Assembly: GCF_914767665.1 (NCBI RefSeq)
Contig: NC_059507.1
Coordinates: 10,168,001-10,232,000, forward strand
Length of the DNA: 64,000 bases
From: Harmonia axyridis
Lineage: Eukaryota > Arthropoda > Insecta > Coleoptera > Coccinellidae
Reading direction: 5' to 3'
In this document: piece by piece, positions 24,401 to 34,672 of the stretch
How positions within the stretch are numbered: the stretch's first letter is position 1
Layout of the letters: each line of letters begins with the position of its first letter
Position numbers and translations under genes: made by a program
Notes under the pieces: model-generated
Told to the model about the DNA's origin: nothing
Seen by the model: the letters and a program-made list of their open reading frames with translations, nothing else
Databases searched by the model: none

Positions 24401-27400
24401 AAGAAAATAAGACTTTCTAAATGTGATGGTGTAAAATTGAAATTCTGAGATTGAAAAATAGCAGATCAAATTACTGGAGATTTCAGAATCGTCTTGGAAT
24501 AATCCTTTTTTTTCCCCCATCCTTCGTTATCTGGGGACAGATGGTGATAAGGTTGGCAGTGGATAAGGGTTCACATACACCGACAGGATTGCTAATGAAC
24601 TTCAGTTCATTCTGAATTATTTTCATGGTGTTTCATTGGGAATCAGGGGAAGGAAGCATTATTGATATCAAGTACTAACATAGTATGAATGCCACCTATG
24701 AGTGCTGCAAAAAAAAGGAGAGCAGTCATGTTGTGTGCATAAAATGTTTCGGCCATTTCCATTTGAGTTGCCTAGAGAGAAGGAAATCAGTAAAGATTAC
24801 AGAGGGTGGTAATTGTCTATGCTCAGTGGAATGTCAAAAAAGCTATAAGCGTGAAGAAGAAGAGAATATATTGCAGAGGAAGAAATTGCAGCAATATACT
24901 GAGAAAATTCAAATGTTAGAGGAGAAGATTATTCAGGTTGAGGAAGAGAGGGAGATAAAAGAGAAGGATTTGATAAAGAAGATGGATACGATGAGTCTGT
25001 TGAACATTGAGAAAGAACATCAAATAAGAACCCTGAGAAGACATAGTGAAACTTTCGAAAACGATGTTTTTCTATCAGAGAGTGAATATGAGGAAAGGTT
25101 AAAAAACTTGGAAGAAAGCGAAAGGAAATCAAAGAAATTAGTGAAGAATTTAGAGTGTAAGATCGCTAATAAGCAAGAGGAATTGAATTGTAGTGAGAAT
25201 GTCGTGAAGGATCTTAGAGAGGAAGTTAAAAATTTGAAAAAAGAAAATGAGAACCTTGTATCAATGGTGGAGACTCTCAATAAGGAGAACGAAGAAGAAA
25301 AGGATAAAATAAAAATTATAACTGAAGAAAATCGTATACTGAAGGAGAAAATTGAGGAATTGAAGAAAGAACAGCAGAATTCTGCTAAGAAAATTTCCCA
25401 CAATGAAGATGGAAAAGAATCACAAAAAAAAGGCAATACAGATGAGAATGAAATTTCAGATGAGGTATTCACAAAACTAGAGAGTAAATTATTCAGCAGA
25501 CTATTAGTTCAAATAAAAGAGAGCTTAATATCAGAAATCGACCCAAAAATGAAACCATCAAAAGAGCACCATGCTACAGACATCAATAGAAAAACCAGAA
25601 AAGATTCTAAAACTCTCAAATACTCAGATGTAATAATGAAAAATGTAGTAAGTAGGGATGGAAATAGCACAGAAAGAGATAATTCAAAAGATGTAAGCAC
25701 AATTCCGAAAATAATTATAGACGAGTTCAAGGAACCAACACAACCAACTCGTAAGAATACACCACAAAAAGATAGACTCTCAAGTGAACACATACAACAT
25801 GAAGTTTGGACAACAGTGGAGGCTAAAAAAAGAAAAACAAAAAAGCAGAACGTGATAGAAGGAAACAGTGATATCACAAGTTTACCAGAGAATGCTAGTT
25901 TCACTAGTGCTGAAAGGAAAGCATGGCTTTATGTGGGAAGAGTAGATTTAAAGGCTACCGAATGTAACATAAAAAACTTTCTCACCCGAAAGTTCCCCAA
26001 TAGAGAATTCAGGGTCGAAATGTTGCCAAAAAGAGAAAACGCTATTAGCATTGCCTTCAAAGTCGCGGCTGATTTTTCATTGATGGAAGAATTACAAAAG
26101 CCGGAAATGTGGCCTCAAGGTGTTCTGGTGAGGAGATTTCGATTCCTTGGACGAGGACAATCTTTTCAAAGTGGAGAATAGGGATCAGCTTTCAGTGAGC
26201 CTTATTTCACAGAATGTCCAATCCATAGGAAATAGTGTGAATGAACTGAATGCAATGCTCGGAGATAACCCAGAATGCTATTTCCTGGCACTCTCGGAAC
26301 ATTGGAAAACTGCTACACAACTCCAAAAATTTAAATTAACTGGTTTCAAACTAGCCGCCTTTCATTGCAGACAGGAAGGTCAACACGGCGGAACTGCAGT
26401 TTACATCAAGAATGGTACAAAATACAGGGTCCACCATCAAATAAACAAGTTATCCAAAGATAAAGTGCTCGAGTGTGCCGCTGTCGAGTGTTTTTTGGGC
26501 GTTGAAAACTTTATCATTATCAGTGTGTACAGACCACCATATAGTACTACATTGGAGGAATTTTACAAGAAACTACAAGATATTTTGGAAATTATCATTT
26601 CTGAGAATAAACTAGCTTTCATAGCGGGTGATTTCAATATTGATTTCAAGGACCACAGGAATATTGTCAGGGTAAATTTTCTACTGAATTCCTACTCATT
26701 CGACTTAACTTTCAGTGAATCAACAAGAGTAACTGCTACATCAAGCACTTGTATTGATAACATAATCACAAATTTTAAGAAAGTGTTTACCACCCATATT
26801 TTATATACTGCTATTTCTGACCACTTGGGCCTTAAGCTCTCCTTCTCTTTGAGAGGAGGTGTTTCGCCTGTTACATCTTACAAGAGATTTTATACATCTG
26901 AAAATATAAATATTTTCATCTCGAAACTAGTGGAACAAGATTGGTCTGATGTATATGATGTTGAGGAGGATGAGGTGAACTCTCAGTGGAATTGTTTCAT
27001 AGGTTTGTTTTTGAGATTGTTTCAGGAATGCTTTCCGCTAAGATTGGTTACCTCAAGGAAACATAGAAGGAATGAAGTATGTGATTTGGATGTAGACAAT
27101 TATAGGAATAAACTCTCTGCACTCCAGTTGGTTCAACAGTTTTGTCCGGAGGCGAAAAACATTTATCATGCATTCAAGAAAGAATACAACAATTTATTGG
27201 CAAGAAAGCGCTCCGAAATTTACCGTGAGAAGATTTCTCTATCTGACAACAAGATGAAATGCATGTGGGGAATTTACAGAGATGTTGTTGGTGAGGATTA
27301 CCATGACAGTGCTTTTTTTGAGGGGAACCCTTCAGATGTGGCTAACAAGTACAATGATTTTCTTCTCAATGTGATTCCTAGCTTATTGAACAGTGTAAGG

Positions 27401-30400
27401 CCTGTCTCTGATTGTAACATTCGTTATAATCAACGCTCAATGTTTCTGAAACCCATAACAACAGAGGAAATCCAATTGATGGGAAGTAAATTGAAGAATA
27501 AGTACACCAGCGGAGAGGATGAAATACCAGTGAAGATCATCAAGCAATGCATAAATGCCATATCTGAGGTCCTTTGCTATGTAATGAATAATTCCTTCAA
27601 GTATGGAATTTTTCCGGAACAACTAAAATTAGCAGTAATAGTTCCTATATACAAGAAGGGGGACCATAGTTCATTTGAAAATTATAGACCTATTAGTATC
27701 TTGCCATCATTCTCTAAGATTTTCGAGATGGCTATGTGCAGTAGGCTGGTTGACTTTATGACTTCATGCAGTGTACTGAGTAGCAATCAACATGGCTACA
27801 TAAGAGGAAAATCTGTACTAACCGCCATAACAGAGTTCACAAAAAACGTTGTCAGGTCATTTGAAGATAATGAGATTTTGCTGGGTATATTCTTGGATCT
27901 GTCGAAAGCTTTCGATTCACTTAATCATGAATCTTTACTGATCAAAATGGAAAGATACGGAATTCGAGGAAATGTGCTGAACTGGTTCGAATCTTACTTA
28001 ATCAGAAGGAGACAAAGAACTATGGTGAAACAAAATGGGAAATTTATAAAATCAGAAATAAAAGAAAACCCCTGGGGTGTAGCTCAGGGTAGCATGTTAG
28101 GACCCATATTATTTGTTCTCTTTATGAACGATATTGTTAATGTTCTTGAATGTGAGAAATCTGGGACCGGGGAAGCTGTTTCTGAAAATCTGGCCAATTG
28201 TCACATCATAAATTATGCAGATGACACCAACCTGCTAGTGTCTGGCTCAAACTATCCCCAACTGATCAGTACTGCTTCTATGTGTTTGAATAGAGTGGAG
28301 CAATGGTTTGAAAGGAATGGCTTGGCTTTGAACCCAGATAAAACTAAGCTGATACTGTTCAGAACACCACAACAGAGAATGGAGACACCAACCACTGTGA
28401 GGTTGTTGAATAGAGATCTGAACACTGATCGGACTACTAAGTTTTTAGGCATCTCCATAGATGAACACATGAATTGGCACCACCATATAATTGGTTTGGG
28501 AAAGAAATTGAATTCTGTCGCATATAGTTTGAGAATAATAGGTCGATACTTAGACGTGAATTCACTCAAGATTTTTTATTTCGCCAACTTTGAGAGCTTG
28601 ATGAGGTTTGGTTTGATGTTCTATGGTGTCAACTCAAACACTCTGGAGATTTTTCGTATTCAGAAGAGGGTTATCAGAACTATATTTGGTCTGGATTACC
28701 GTCAATCATGCAGAGGCGTCTTCAAAGGGAACCATATTCTCACTGTTTATGCTCTCTACATTTACGAAGTGCTAGTTTTTATGTTTAAGAATTTGGAACA
28801 TTATGAGCAGTGCGGTTCTATGCACAACTATGGTACGAGAAATTTCAATATCAGTTATCCGATACATAGACTCACAATAACGGAGAAACACCCTTCTTAT
28901 TCGGGTATTAGATTGTTTAATGAACTTCCCGAGAACCTAAAAATGTGTAATAGTATGAAAGTGTTCAAGAAAAAGACTAAGGAATTATTGATTGATTTAG
29001 AGCCTTATTCTATAGAGGACTTTGTGCGCGTATAGTATATGCATTGTGAGGATGATCGGTTTTTTTGTTTTGTTTTTGGTTATATGACATTGTTTCATTT
29101 AATGTTACCATATTAACATCTGTATGACACTGTAACATTCTCTGAAATATATCTACTTATTATTATTATTATTATTATTATTACTGAACATAACTCTGTA
29201 GAAGGTTGTGAAATATGGAAAAACATATTGGGAAAACCTTTTTTTCAGTTATAAAATTCAAATTGATTACTTCACACAATAAAAATGAAACTCACCTGTA
29301 CTTCCAAGGGAACTATGATTTTTTAAAGCCCAACAATAAGCATAAGTTACTTCTTCCAAAGCTCTCGGGAAAGGTGCTTCAGGAGCTAAACTGTAATCGA
29401 TACTCAAAATCGGTATCTTGAGATGTTTAGCCCAATCCCTCAAGTAACACTCATGCGATTTGGAAGACTGCGCTACAAAACCTCCACCATGACAATGAAT
29501 TAAAAGGCCTGGACTTGCCGGTTTTGCTTTATTTTTCGATTCCCCCATCATGCCATCATGGACGGAATGACTAATCAGTCTAACTTGAACAGATCTTTTT
29601 CCTGGAATCAACAAATTTGTTGATAAAAAAAAGCAGCTAATTGAACAGATTAATCTGTTCTTCCTGAAGTGCATGTCATTCAAGCTAACTTAGGTTATAT
29701 GCGTATAATTATTGTGTAATGTACTTTGTATAGACTTCAAGAAATGATTTGATTCGATTTGAATTCTTCAATAAATTATTTCGAGTAATCAAATTACCTA
29801 CCAATATAAGAGGACGGAATAGGAACTTCTATCTCCTTGTCGCCTACATTGATGAACAATGGTTCTGCAGGCAAGTTGATAGTTTTAGATACAGCAACAC
29901 TTGATGAAATAAATGAAGGTATTTGATTCATTATTTCACTTTCTGACAAGAACCAAAAGGCCTTACAAAATTCCACATCAGCTTTTGTTGATATATTCAC
30001 TACTCGTTTTGCTACTAATTCTGGATCACTAATGAATTTTGTTGTGCTGAAGAAAGAATTGGTAGCTTTTGAGATAAAAGAGCCTGAAAGAAAAACTCAG
30101 TAGAAATGTATTTTAGATTTTCAGATATCAACTTACCCTGACTGTAATAGGCTTCTGAGAATATTGCCATTGACAACACTATGAACTTCATAATATTTTT
30201 CAAAGAATCACAATACTGTAACAAAAAAAAAATATTTATATATACAGAATTGAAATTATTGTCACAACATTGAAATTATATCCATATAAGTTTTCAACAT
30301 AAGGGCAATCAACTTGTGTTTTTTTTTTGTTGCTTCTTTTTTTATTATTTTAATAAGCATAAGATTATAAGTTTTCTCAAACTAAATTTGCCAGAATTAA

Positions 30401-31800
30401 AAACATACCTGAAAACCAACATTTCTTCCATAGAAACAATAACGATTGATACTGTCTGCATATGAAATCAATTCATCAGGAGAGCGCTCTTCACTTGGAA
30501 ATAAGTTACCTTCTTCACTCCAAGACATCATAGTTTCCAAATGTGTGAAACAAGTATCCAGACTTGCTAATAAATGAGAACATGATTCTATGTCCCTATA
30601 ATTAATATAAAGGAATAATTATTTATCTTAGTTTTGAATTATGACAAGATTATAGGTTGTATGTTTTAAACTAGTATGAGTAAAATTCTAATCCAAAAAA
30701 ATTCAGTTTGGTGATCCAGACTTTGAAAGTATCTCCCTCCAATGGTCAGAAGAAGAAAGTAATAAAATTTTTGGGGAGATGATAGTGTTGGAGAATATGT
30801 TTAGGAGAAAAATGTAGAAAAAAGTAAAACATGTTACACTAGCTTACTCAGAATTACAAAATTTGTCAAAAGCAGGCTTGAAAAGGCATAATATTTGAGA
30901 AATTCACTCCTTGTAATTTTTTATTTTCAAATGATATGAATGATTTTTTGTTATTGTTATCATTGATATTTCTATTTTTGAGAGTACATTAATTGTTATA
31001 ATATTTTCTGGGCTAACATTCAACATTTAACATACTTATTGTACAATTTTGAAATGAAATGAAGAGGTTTATTGTTATATTGGGCCCCTTGAATTAATAC
31101 AATTTTTTCTATGAGAATATCAATGAGAATTTCAATATTTTAATAATTGCATTGTACTGTTTTTGGACTAAGTAAGGTGAGTAAGGGCTTAATCAAATTT
31201 TGCTTGCAACCAAATAGTCATATGTATAAAGATATTTGGTGGATAGGGGATACTTCAACTTCAATTTAGGTAAATTGAATGTGATTGATGCAGATAATAA
31301 TACCTTATTAACATTGATCGCAGTGGCTAGAGTTTGTATTTTTAGAGTCAAACTCACCAAATCATAATTATAGTTAGGTGCATTTAATACAGATACGTGA
31401 AATAATACAAAAAACTTATTACTCACTTTGTTAAGGCAGCTTTTCTGAATAGCATACTGTCCCTCTTGTTCAGTATTCTTTCACTCAAATCATTGGTATG
31501 CTTCAAAGCATACCCAACTATTGAAATAAAACTTCTGTATCCATTACCTTGTACATTTTTATCAAAATCAAACTTATGCATTGCATTTTGTATCCTTTGG
31601 ACTTTGGGTTTCAATGAATCTAGATAGTCCAGTATTGCTAAAAATGATATATGTAATCTTTGGCCACTTTCAGAATTATCGCTTGAGAAAAATTCTGAAT
31701 TGTTCCGACATGAAACTATTAAAATTTCTATATTTTCTTCTTGGTCACTTATTGTTATATTAACATTACGAACAACATCACAAGTCTTTGTCTCCGTCAT
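21426..31800 (-). CDS. Hsl: Hormone-sensitive lipase
   Basis: Neutral lipase/esterase of the HSL family that hydrolyses acylglycerols and sterol esters at lipid droplets. Exons on the minus strand: 31427-31800, 30409-30595, 30137-30215, 29802-30083, 29296-29601, 23344-23553, 22902-23174, 22512-22822, 21569-21694, 21426-21506; the sum is 2229 nt (742 aa). The N-terminal HSL domain occupies about residues 1-310. The alpha/beta hydrolase core follows: oxyanion motif HGGGF at about 345, nucleophile S419 in GDSAG, a serine- and acid-rich insert at about 480-640 (the place of the regulatory module in HSLs), then D679 in ELDPCLDD and H709 in LPHGFLNF. The catalytic triad is complete. The start used is the ATG giving MTETKTCDVV. 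The intron at 23554-29295 holds a foldback element with a LINE inserted in it, opposite in sense to Hsl. The upstream region is shared with Naa20. Confidence 0.95.
21722..22330. repeat. Dispersed repeat copy 1 (in Hsl intron)
   Basis: An element in the Hsl intron with inner inverted motifs TATTTTCTCTATTTCAGT and ACTGAAATAGAGAAAATA. Its left part resembles a sequence at about 44757-45060 in the Cep97 intron, which shares AAGTATTA, ATTTTCTCTA and adjoining bases. Non-coding. Family unknown. Confidence 0.45.
23947..24299. mobile_element. Foldback element D, left part (interrupted by a LINE)
   Basis: Begins TATACAGGGTGTGGCG. The arm at about 24027-24083 (ATCATAGTTTTCGAGATATC and flanks) is mirrored at 24241-24299. 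The right arm stops abruptly at ATATTTTTACT, where the LINE begins. The mirror of the left arm predicts ACTGAACAT next, and exactly that string follows the LINE tail at 29183. Confidence 0.8.
24685..26181 (+). CDS. LINE ORF1 protein (PHD-like zinc finger, coiled coil)
   Basis: 498 aa from an ATG. Residues about 7-50 have closely spaced Cys/His (ECCKKK, VCIKCFGHFHLSC, CLCSVEC), a PHD-like zinc finger as in CR1-group ORF1 proteins. Residues about 55-250 are a long, highly charged coiled coil rich in E, K and L, probably for multimerisation. The middle is polar. Residues about 410-490, starting AWLYVGRVDLKATE, look like a compact nucleic-acid-binding domain. Role by family: an RNA-binding partner in the retrotransposition particle. 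Its 3' end overlaps the ORF2 frame. Confidence 0.85.
   Translation: MNATYECCKKKESSHVVCIKCFGHFHLSCLERRKSVKITEGGNCLCSVECQKSYKREEEENILQRKKLQQYTEKIQMLEEKIIQVEEEREIKEKDLIKKMDTMSLLNIEKEHQIRTLRRHSETFENDVFLSESEYEERLKNLEESERKSKKLVKNLECKIANKQEELNCSENVVKDLREEVKNLKKENENLVSMVETLNKENEEEKDKIKIITEENRILKEKIEELKKEQQNSAKKISHNEDGKESQKKGNTDENEISDEVFTKLESKLFSRLLVQIKESLISEIDPKMKPSKEHHATDINRKTRKDSKTLKYSDVIMKNVVSRDGNSTERDNSKDVSTIPKIIIDEFKEPTQPTRKNTPQKDRLSSEHIQHEVWTTVEAKKRKTKKQNVIEGNSDITSLPENASFTSAERKAWLYVGRVDLKATECNIKNFLTRKFPNREFRVEMLPKRENAISIAFKVAADFSLMEELQKPEMWPQGVLVRRFRFLGRGQSFQSGE
26147..29035 (+). CDS. LINE ORF2 polyprotein: endonuclease + reverse transcriptase
   Basis: About 960 codons open, overlapping ORF1 by about 35 nt in another frame. 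An N-terminal AP-like endonuclease (about 15-240) has SQNVQSI, GDFNID near residue 160 and SDH near 224. The reverse transcriptase (about 470-760) has LDLSKAFDSL near 585, AQGSMLGPILF and the catalytic YADDT near 690. No RNase H domain is evident. The open frame at 26147 begins with TTG; the first in-frame ATG is at 26255, after the first endonuclease motif, so translation probably starts by coupling to ORF1 termination or at a non-AUG codon. No internal lesion is seen. Confidence 0.92.
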   Translation: MDEDNLFKVENRDQLSVSLISQNVQSIGNSVNELNAMLGDNPECYFLALSEHWKTATQLQKFKLTGFKLAAFHCRQEGQHGGTAVYIKNGTKYRVHHQINKLSKDKVLECAAVECFLGVENFIIISVYRPPYSTTLEEFYKKLQDILEIIISENKLAFIAGDFNIDFKDHRNIVRVNFLLNSYSFDLTFSESTRVTATSSTCIDNIITNFKKVFTTHILYTAISDHLGLKLSFSLRGGVSPVTSYKRFYTSENINIFISKLVEQDWSDVYDVEEDEVNSQWNCFIGLFLRLFQECFPLRLVTSRKHRRNEVCDLDVDNYRNKLSALQLVQQFCPEAKNIYHAFKKEYNNLLARKRSEIYREKISLSDNKMKCMWGIYRDVVGEDYHDSAFFEGNPSDVANKYNDFLLNVIPSLLNSVRPVSDCNIRYNQRSMFLKPITTEEIQLMGSKLKNKYTSGEDEIPVKIIKQCINAISEVLCYVMNNSFKYGIFPEQLKLAVIVPIYKKGDHSSFENYRPISILPSFSKIFEMAMCSRLVDFMTSCSVLSSNQHGYIRGKSVLTAITEFTKNVVRSFEDNEILLGIFLDLSKAFDSLNHESLLIKMERYGIRGNVLNWFESYLIRRRQRTMVKQNGKFIKSEIKENPWGVAQGSMLGPILFVLFMNDIVNVLECEKSGTGEAVSENLANCHIINYADDTNLLVSGSNYPQLISTASMCLNRVEQWFERNGLALNPDKTKLILFRTPQQRMETPTTVRLLNRDLNTDRTTKFLGISIDEHMNWHHHIIGLGKKLNSVAYSLRIIGRYLDVNSLKIFYFANFESLMRFGLMFYGVNSNTLEIFRIQKRVIRTIFGLDYRQSCRGVFKGNHILTVYALYIYEVLVFMFKNLEHYEQCGSMHNYGTRNFNISYPIHRLTITEKHPSYSGIRLFNELPENLKMCNSMKVFKKKTKELLIDLEPYSIEDFVRV
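29181..29199. mobile_element. Foldback element D, right remnant
   Basis: TTACTGAACAT directly after the LINE tail restores the mirror of the left arm of D. Similarity then breaks and a terminal-like AACTCTGTA follows, suggesting an internal deletion of roughly 60 bp relative to the left arm. Short, so less certain than the left part. Confidence 0.55.
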
Positions 31801-32558
31801 TTTGAATCTGAATATTTTTTCAACGTTATGATTCACAGAGCTTTGGAATTTCAATAGCCTACATTAAGATTTAGATGAGAGAGGAATAAAATTATTGTTA
31901 ATTAATATACTGTAAGAATACGCATATCAAAACATTTAGAATTTGACAGCAAATGACACATAAATAGAGCACATTGAACTAAACAGTGACCCTTAACTTA
32001 AGGGCCGATATCTTCTGTGGTGTGGCAGTGGCGTACAAATAAAATAACATACCGATTCGGGGGTAGGCTGTGCTCTCTACAAAATTTTAGGCCAGTAATC
32101 ACTAATCAAATATATTCGAAACAAAAGCTGGAATTAATGATTGCAGAAATGCAAAGCTATTGACCCTATGCATGAAATTGCTATTTCCGCCGATAGATGG
32201 CTTGAAAATGAATTTGAATCGGACACACTATTCAAGCAGAAATTGGTTATTCGGCCAAAACCCCGTTCATTAGTGGTTTTCCACTTGAAATCATTTAATG
32301 ATGTTTAAGTGACACCATTATTTCTTCTCTTTGCATTTTCAAGTCCATGTTGATAAGGAAATTTTCACGAATGCCAAGGAAAAACGCCTATGATTGGAAA
32401 TACATTGGACCTACAGCATAGAATAATTTATAAGAAAATAAAACTAGCTCTTGTAACGTTATTTAAAAACTTATTTCAAATAACCTCACAAAATACCTTG
32501 ATGGAGTTGTTGGTACTTTACAAAAGAACTAGATAAATTTATTTAGATATTAATTAAA
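31801..32558. promoter_or_regulatory. Divergent control region Hsl / Naa20
   Basis: 758 bp between the two start codons, which face away from each other. It presumably contains both promoters. It holds a dispersed repeat fragment at about 32040-32225. I could not identify a core promoter motif with confidence. Confidence 0.5.
32040..32225. repeat. Dispersed repeat fragment (partner at 63640-63850)
   Basis: Colinear blocks shared with 63640-63850: CAGTAATCACTA, then GCAGAAATGCA, then CCGATAG-TGGCTTG with the following GATGAA-like stretch. Its left block (CCGATTC..GGGTAGGC at 32052) also matches 61765-61793 at 23 of 29 positions. Non-coding, family unknown. Confidence 0.5.
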
Positions 32559-33870
32559 ATGACTACTTTGAGACCATTTTGTTGTGATGACATGTTTAAA
32601 TTCAACAATGTGTAAGAATTTTTTAAATTTTCATTTAAATTTCCATATTCGCAAAATTTCAAGCAAATCATTCAGTTATTTCAAATATGACTTAATCTAC
32701 ATCATTTTTCTAACAATTTCTATTCAATGTGTAAATTATATATGAATTATTTAAAGTGATGATGATATAATTATTTACAGCTGTTTTTTATCGTGCATAT
32801 TAAATCGTATATTTATCATAAAAAACTTCCCAAATGTTGCAGATGTTTATCAAACATGATCAATTTTTCCAAGAATTTAATGCGTTATTAACACTATTTG
32901 TTATGTCATCATTGATTTGTCGGTTAAAACTAATTAATGGCAGTACCTTAATTAATTTAATAATACATGACGTATTACATTTCAGTAACTTAGATCCCTT
33001 GACGGAAACATACGGCCTCTCATTCTATATGCAATACTTAGCTCACTGGCCAGAGTATTTTCAAGTTGCTGAATCACCTAGTGGAGAAATAATGGGATAT
33101 AGTAATACATTGTGTTTATTGATTTAAATATATATTTTAAAATGATAAAAATTTTAGTTATGGGTAAAGCTGAAGGCTTAGGAGACAATTGGCATGGCCA
33201 CGTTACTGCTTTGACTGTCTCTCCAGATTATAGACGTTTAGGATTAGCAGCTTCTTTGATCAATTTTCTAGAGGACATTTCAGAGAAGTATGTGTATAAA
33301 AGTTTGTGTTTTGATTGAAATTTTCCTCATTATGAGAATCACATTGCTTATCATTAGTAGTAATGCATGCTCAAAAAATGATATCTATAAAATTGAGGAA
33401 ATTTTTTAACATTCACTTTTTTAAGGAAACGCTGTTACTTTGTTGATTTGTTTGTTCGAGTCAGCAATAAGGTTGCTATAAACATGTACACCAATTTAGG
33501 TTATATAGTCTATCGAACAGTCTTGGAATATTATTCAGGGGATCCAGATGAAGATGCTTATGGTAAGTAAAAAAAAGAAGTGCTGTGTTTCTTTATTATA
33601 AATCTGATTCCTTGGGTTTCTAAAATAATTTGAGGCCCAGTTAAGTCTGGTCTTTTTGAAAAATTTCTTATAAGAACCATTCAAAATTAAATTCAACGTT
33701 GATGATCTATTACTATCACTTTCTGTTTTGATTAATTCAATTTGGAAGTCGTAATATTTACAACATTCATACTTCACTTTCCAGATATGAGAAAAGCCTG
33801 TTCAAGAGATGTCAAACAGAAGTCAATAATACCATTAACCCACCCAGTGAGGCCAGAAGAAGTAGAATGA
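32559..33870 (+). CDS. Naa20: N-alpha-acetyltransferase 20 (NatB catalytic subunit)
   Basis: GNAT-family enzyme that, with NAA25, acetylates nascent N-termini starting Met-Asp, Met-Glu or Met-Asn at the ribosome. Exons 32559-32611, 32986-33101, 33158-33287, 33426-33562 and 33785-33870 give 173 aa, close to the human 178. It begins MTTLRPFCCDDMFKFNNV. It carries TETYGLSFYMQYLAHWPEYF and MGKAEGLGDNWHGHVTALTV, then the acetyl-CoA loop RRLGLAASL (R-x-x-G-x-A), and NMYTNLGYIVYRTVLEYY near the end. All junctions obey GT-AG. An AATAAA lies at 33916-33921. It converges on the NAA50 gene. Confidence 0.96.
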
Positions 33871-34672
33871 AGATATTCAAAGAAATTAAAATTGGAAGGC
33901 TGTTAAAATTATGTGAATAAATTAAATTGAATTATTTTTGTTCATGAAAGATTTTTGAAAATTTCATATGTAAAATTCAGAAAAGAGGTCCCTTTGAATG
34001 GAAATTAATTCATCAAATGTGTTTTCAAGAAATGTATCATTTGATTAATTGGGAAAAGCTTTCTAGTGTGTATTATAGAGCAAGGCAGCTTCAGTCCATG
34101 ATTCTTATCTTTCTGTAAAGTACACAATTATTCTTGATATTTATTTTTTCAATTTCTCTGAAAACCCATCTCATTATATTTCCTTGTTTACCGTAATTTT
34201 TATTACATGCTGATCTAGATTTAATTCTTGATTAATGTTCAAAAAAGATCATATTTGCATTGTGTACAACACACTGTAGACCAATATTGAGGCTTGCTGA
34301 TTTTAGACATGTTTATAAAAATCTAGAACTAGAAAATGTAAAAACTAAAAGTATCTCCTCAGTTCTACTTGGATTTTCCTTTGTTTCATTAAATAGACAT
34401 AAAGCAATTAAAAAGTTTTTGAACAAGTGCTTAAATTAGACTTTCATTTCTACAATAATAAAGACGATTTAATGTAAGTGATGTTGTTATGTAGAAATCT
34501 AGCTTTGAAAAAGGGAAAATTTTAAACTACTCCACTTTCTCATAATATATTGTTTAATGAAGATGGATAGTATCTTCTGAACTTAATTTTTATTTTACAA
34601 AAGTTAGAAAATACTGTAACAAAATTAAATCAATATAACAAATTAAAATTTAATCAGATTAAAATCCACTGT
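33871..34672. other. Convergent spacer Naa20 / san
   Basis: About 800 bp containing the Naa20 polyadenylation hexamer AATAAA at 33916-33921 and the presumed 3' UTR of san. I see no other gene here. Confidence 0.6.

Larger units (their letters stand above)
24300..29180 (+). mobile_element. Full-length non-LTR retrotransposon (CR1/Daphne/Kiri-like LINE)
   Basis: A 4.9-kb element with two long intact open frames, an untranslated leader (24300-24684) and a 3' end finishing in a run of TTA/ATT repeats (29160-29182) instead of poly(A). It is inserted in the right arm of foldback D with a target duplication of at most about 5 bp (TTACT, ambiguous with the repeat tail). It lies in the antisense direction in an Hsl intron. 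Clade assignment is from the PHD-like ORF1, endonuclease type and microsatellite tail; I could not run a phylogeny. The absence of stops or frameshifts suggests recent activity. Confidence 0.9.

Noticed and set aside
25020..25904. Long minus-strand frames opposite LINE ORF1
   Set aside because: Shadows of the charged, low-complexity coiled-coil coding strand (Ser/Phe-rich products).
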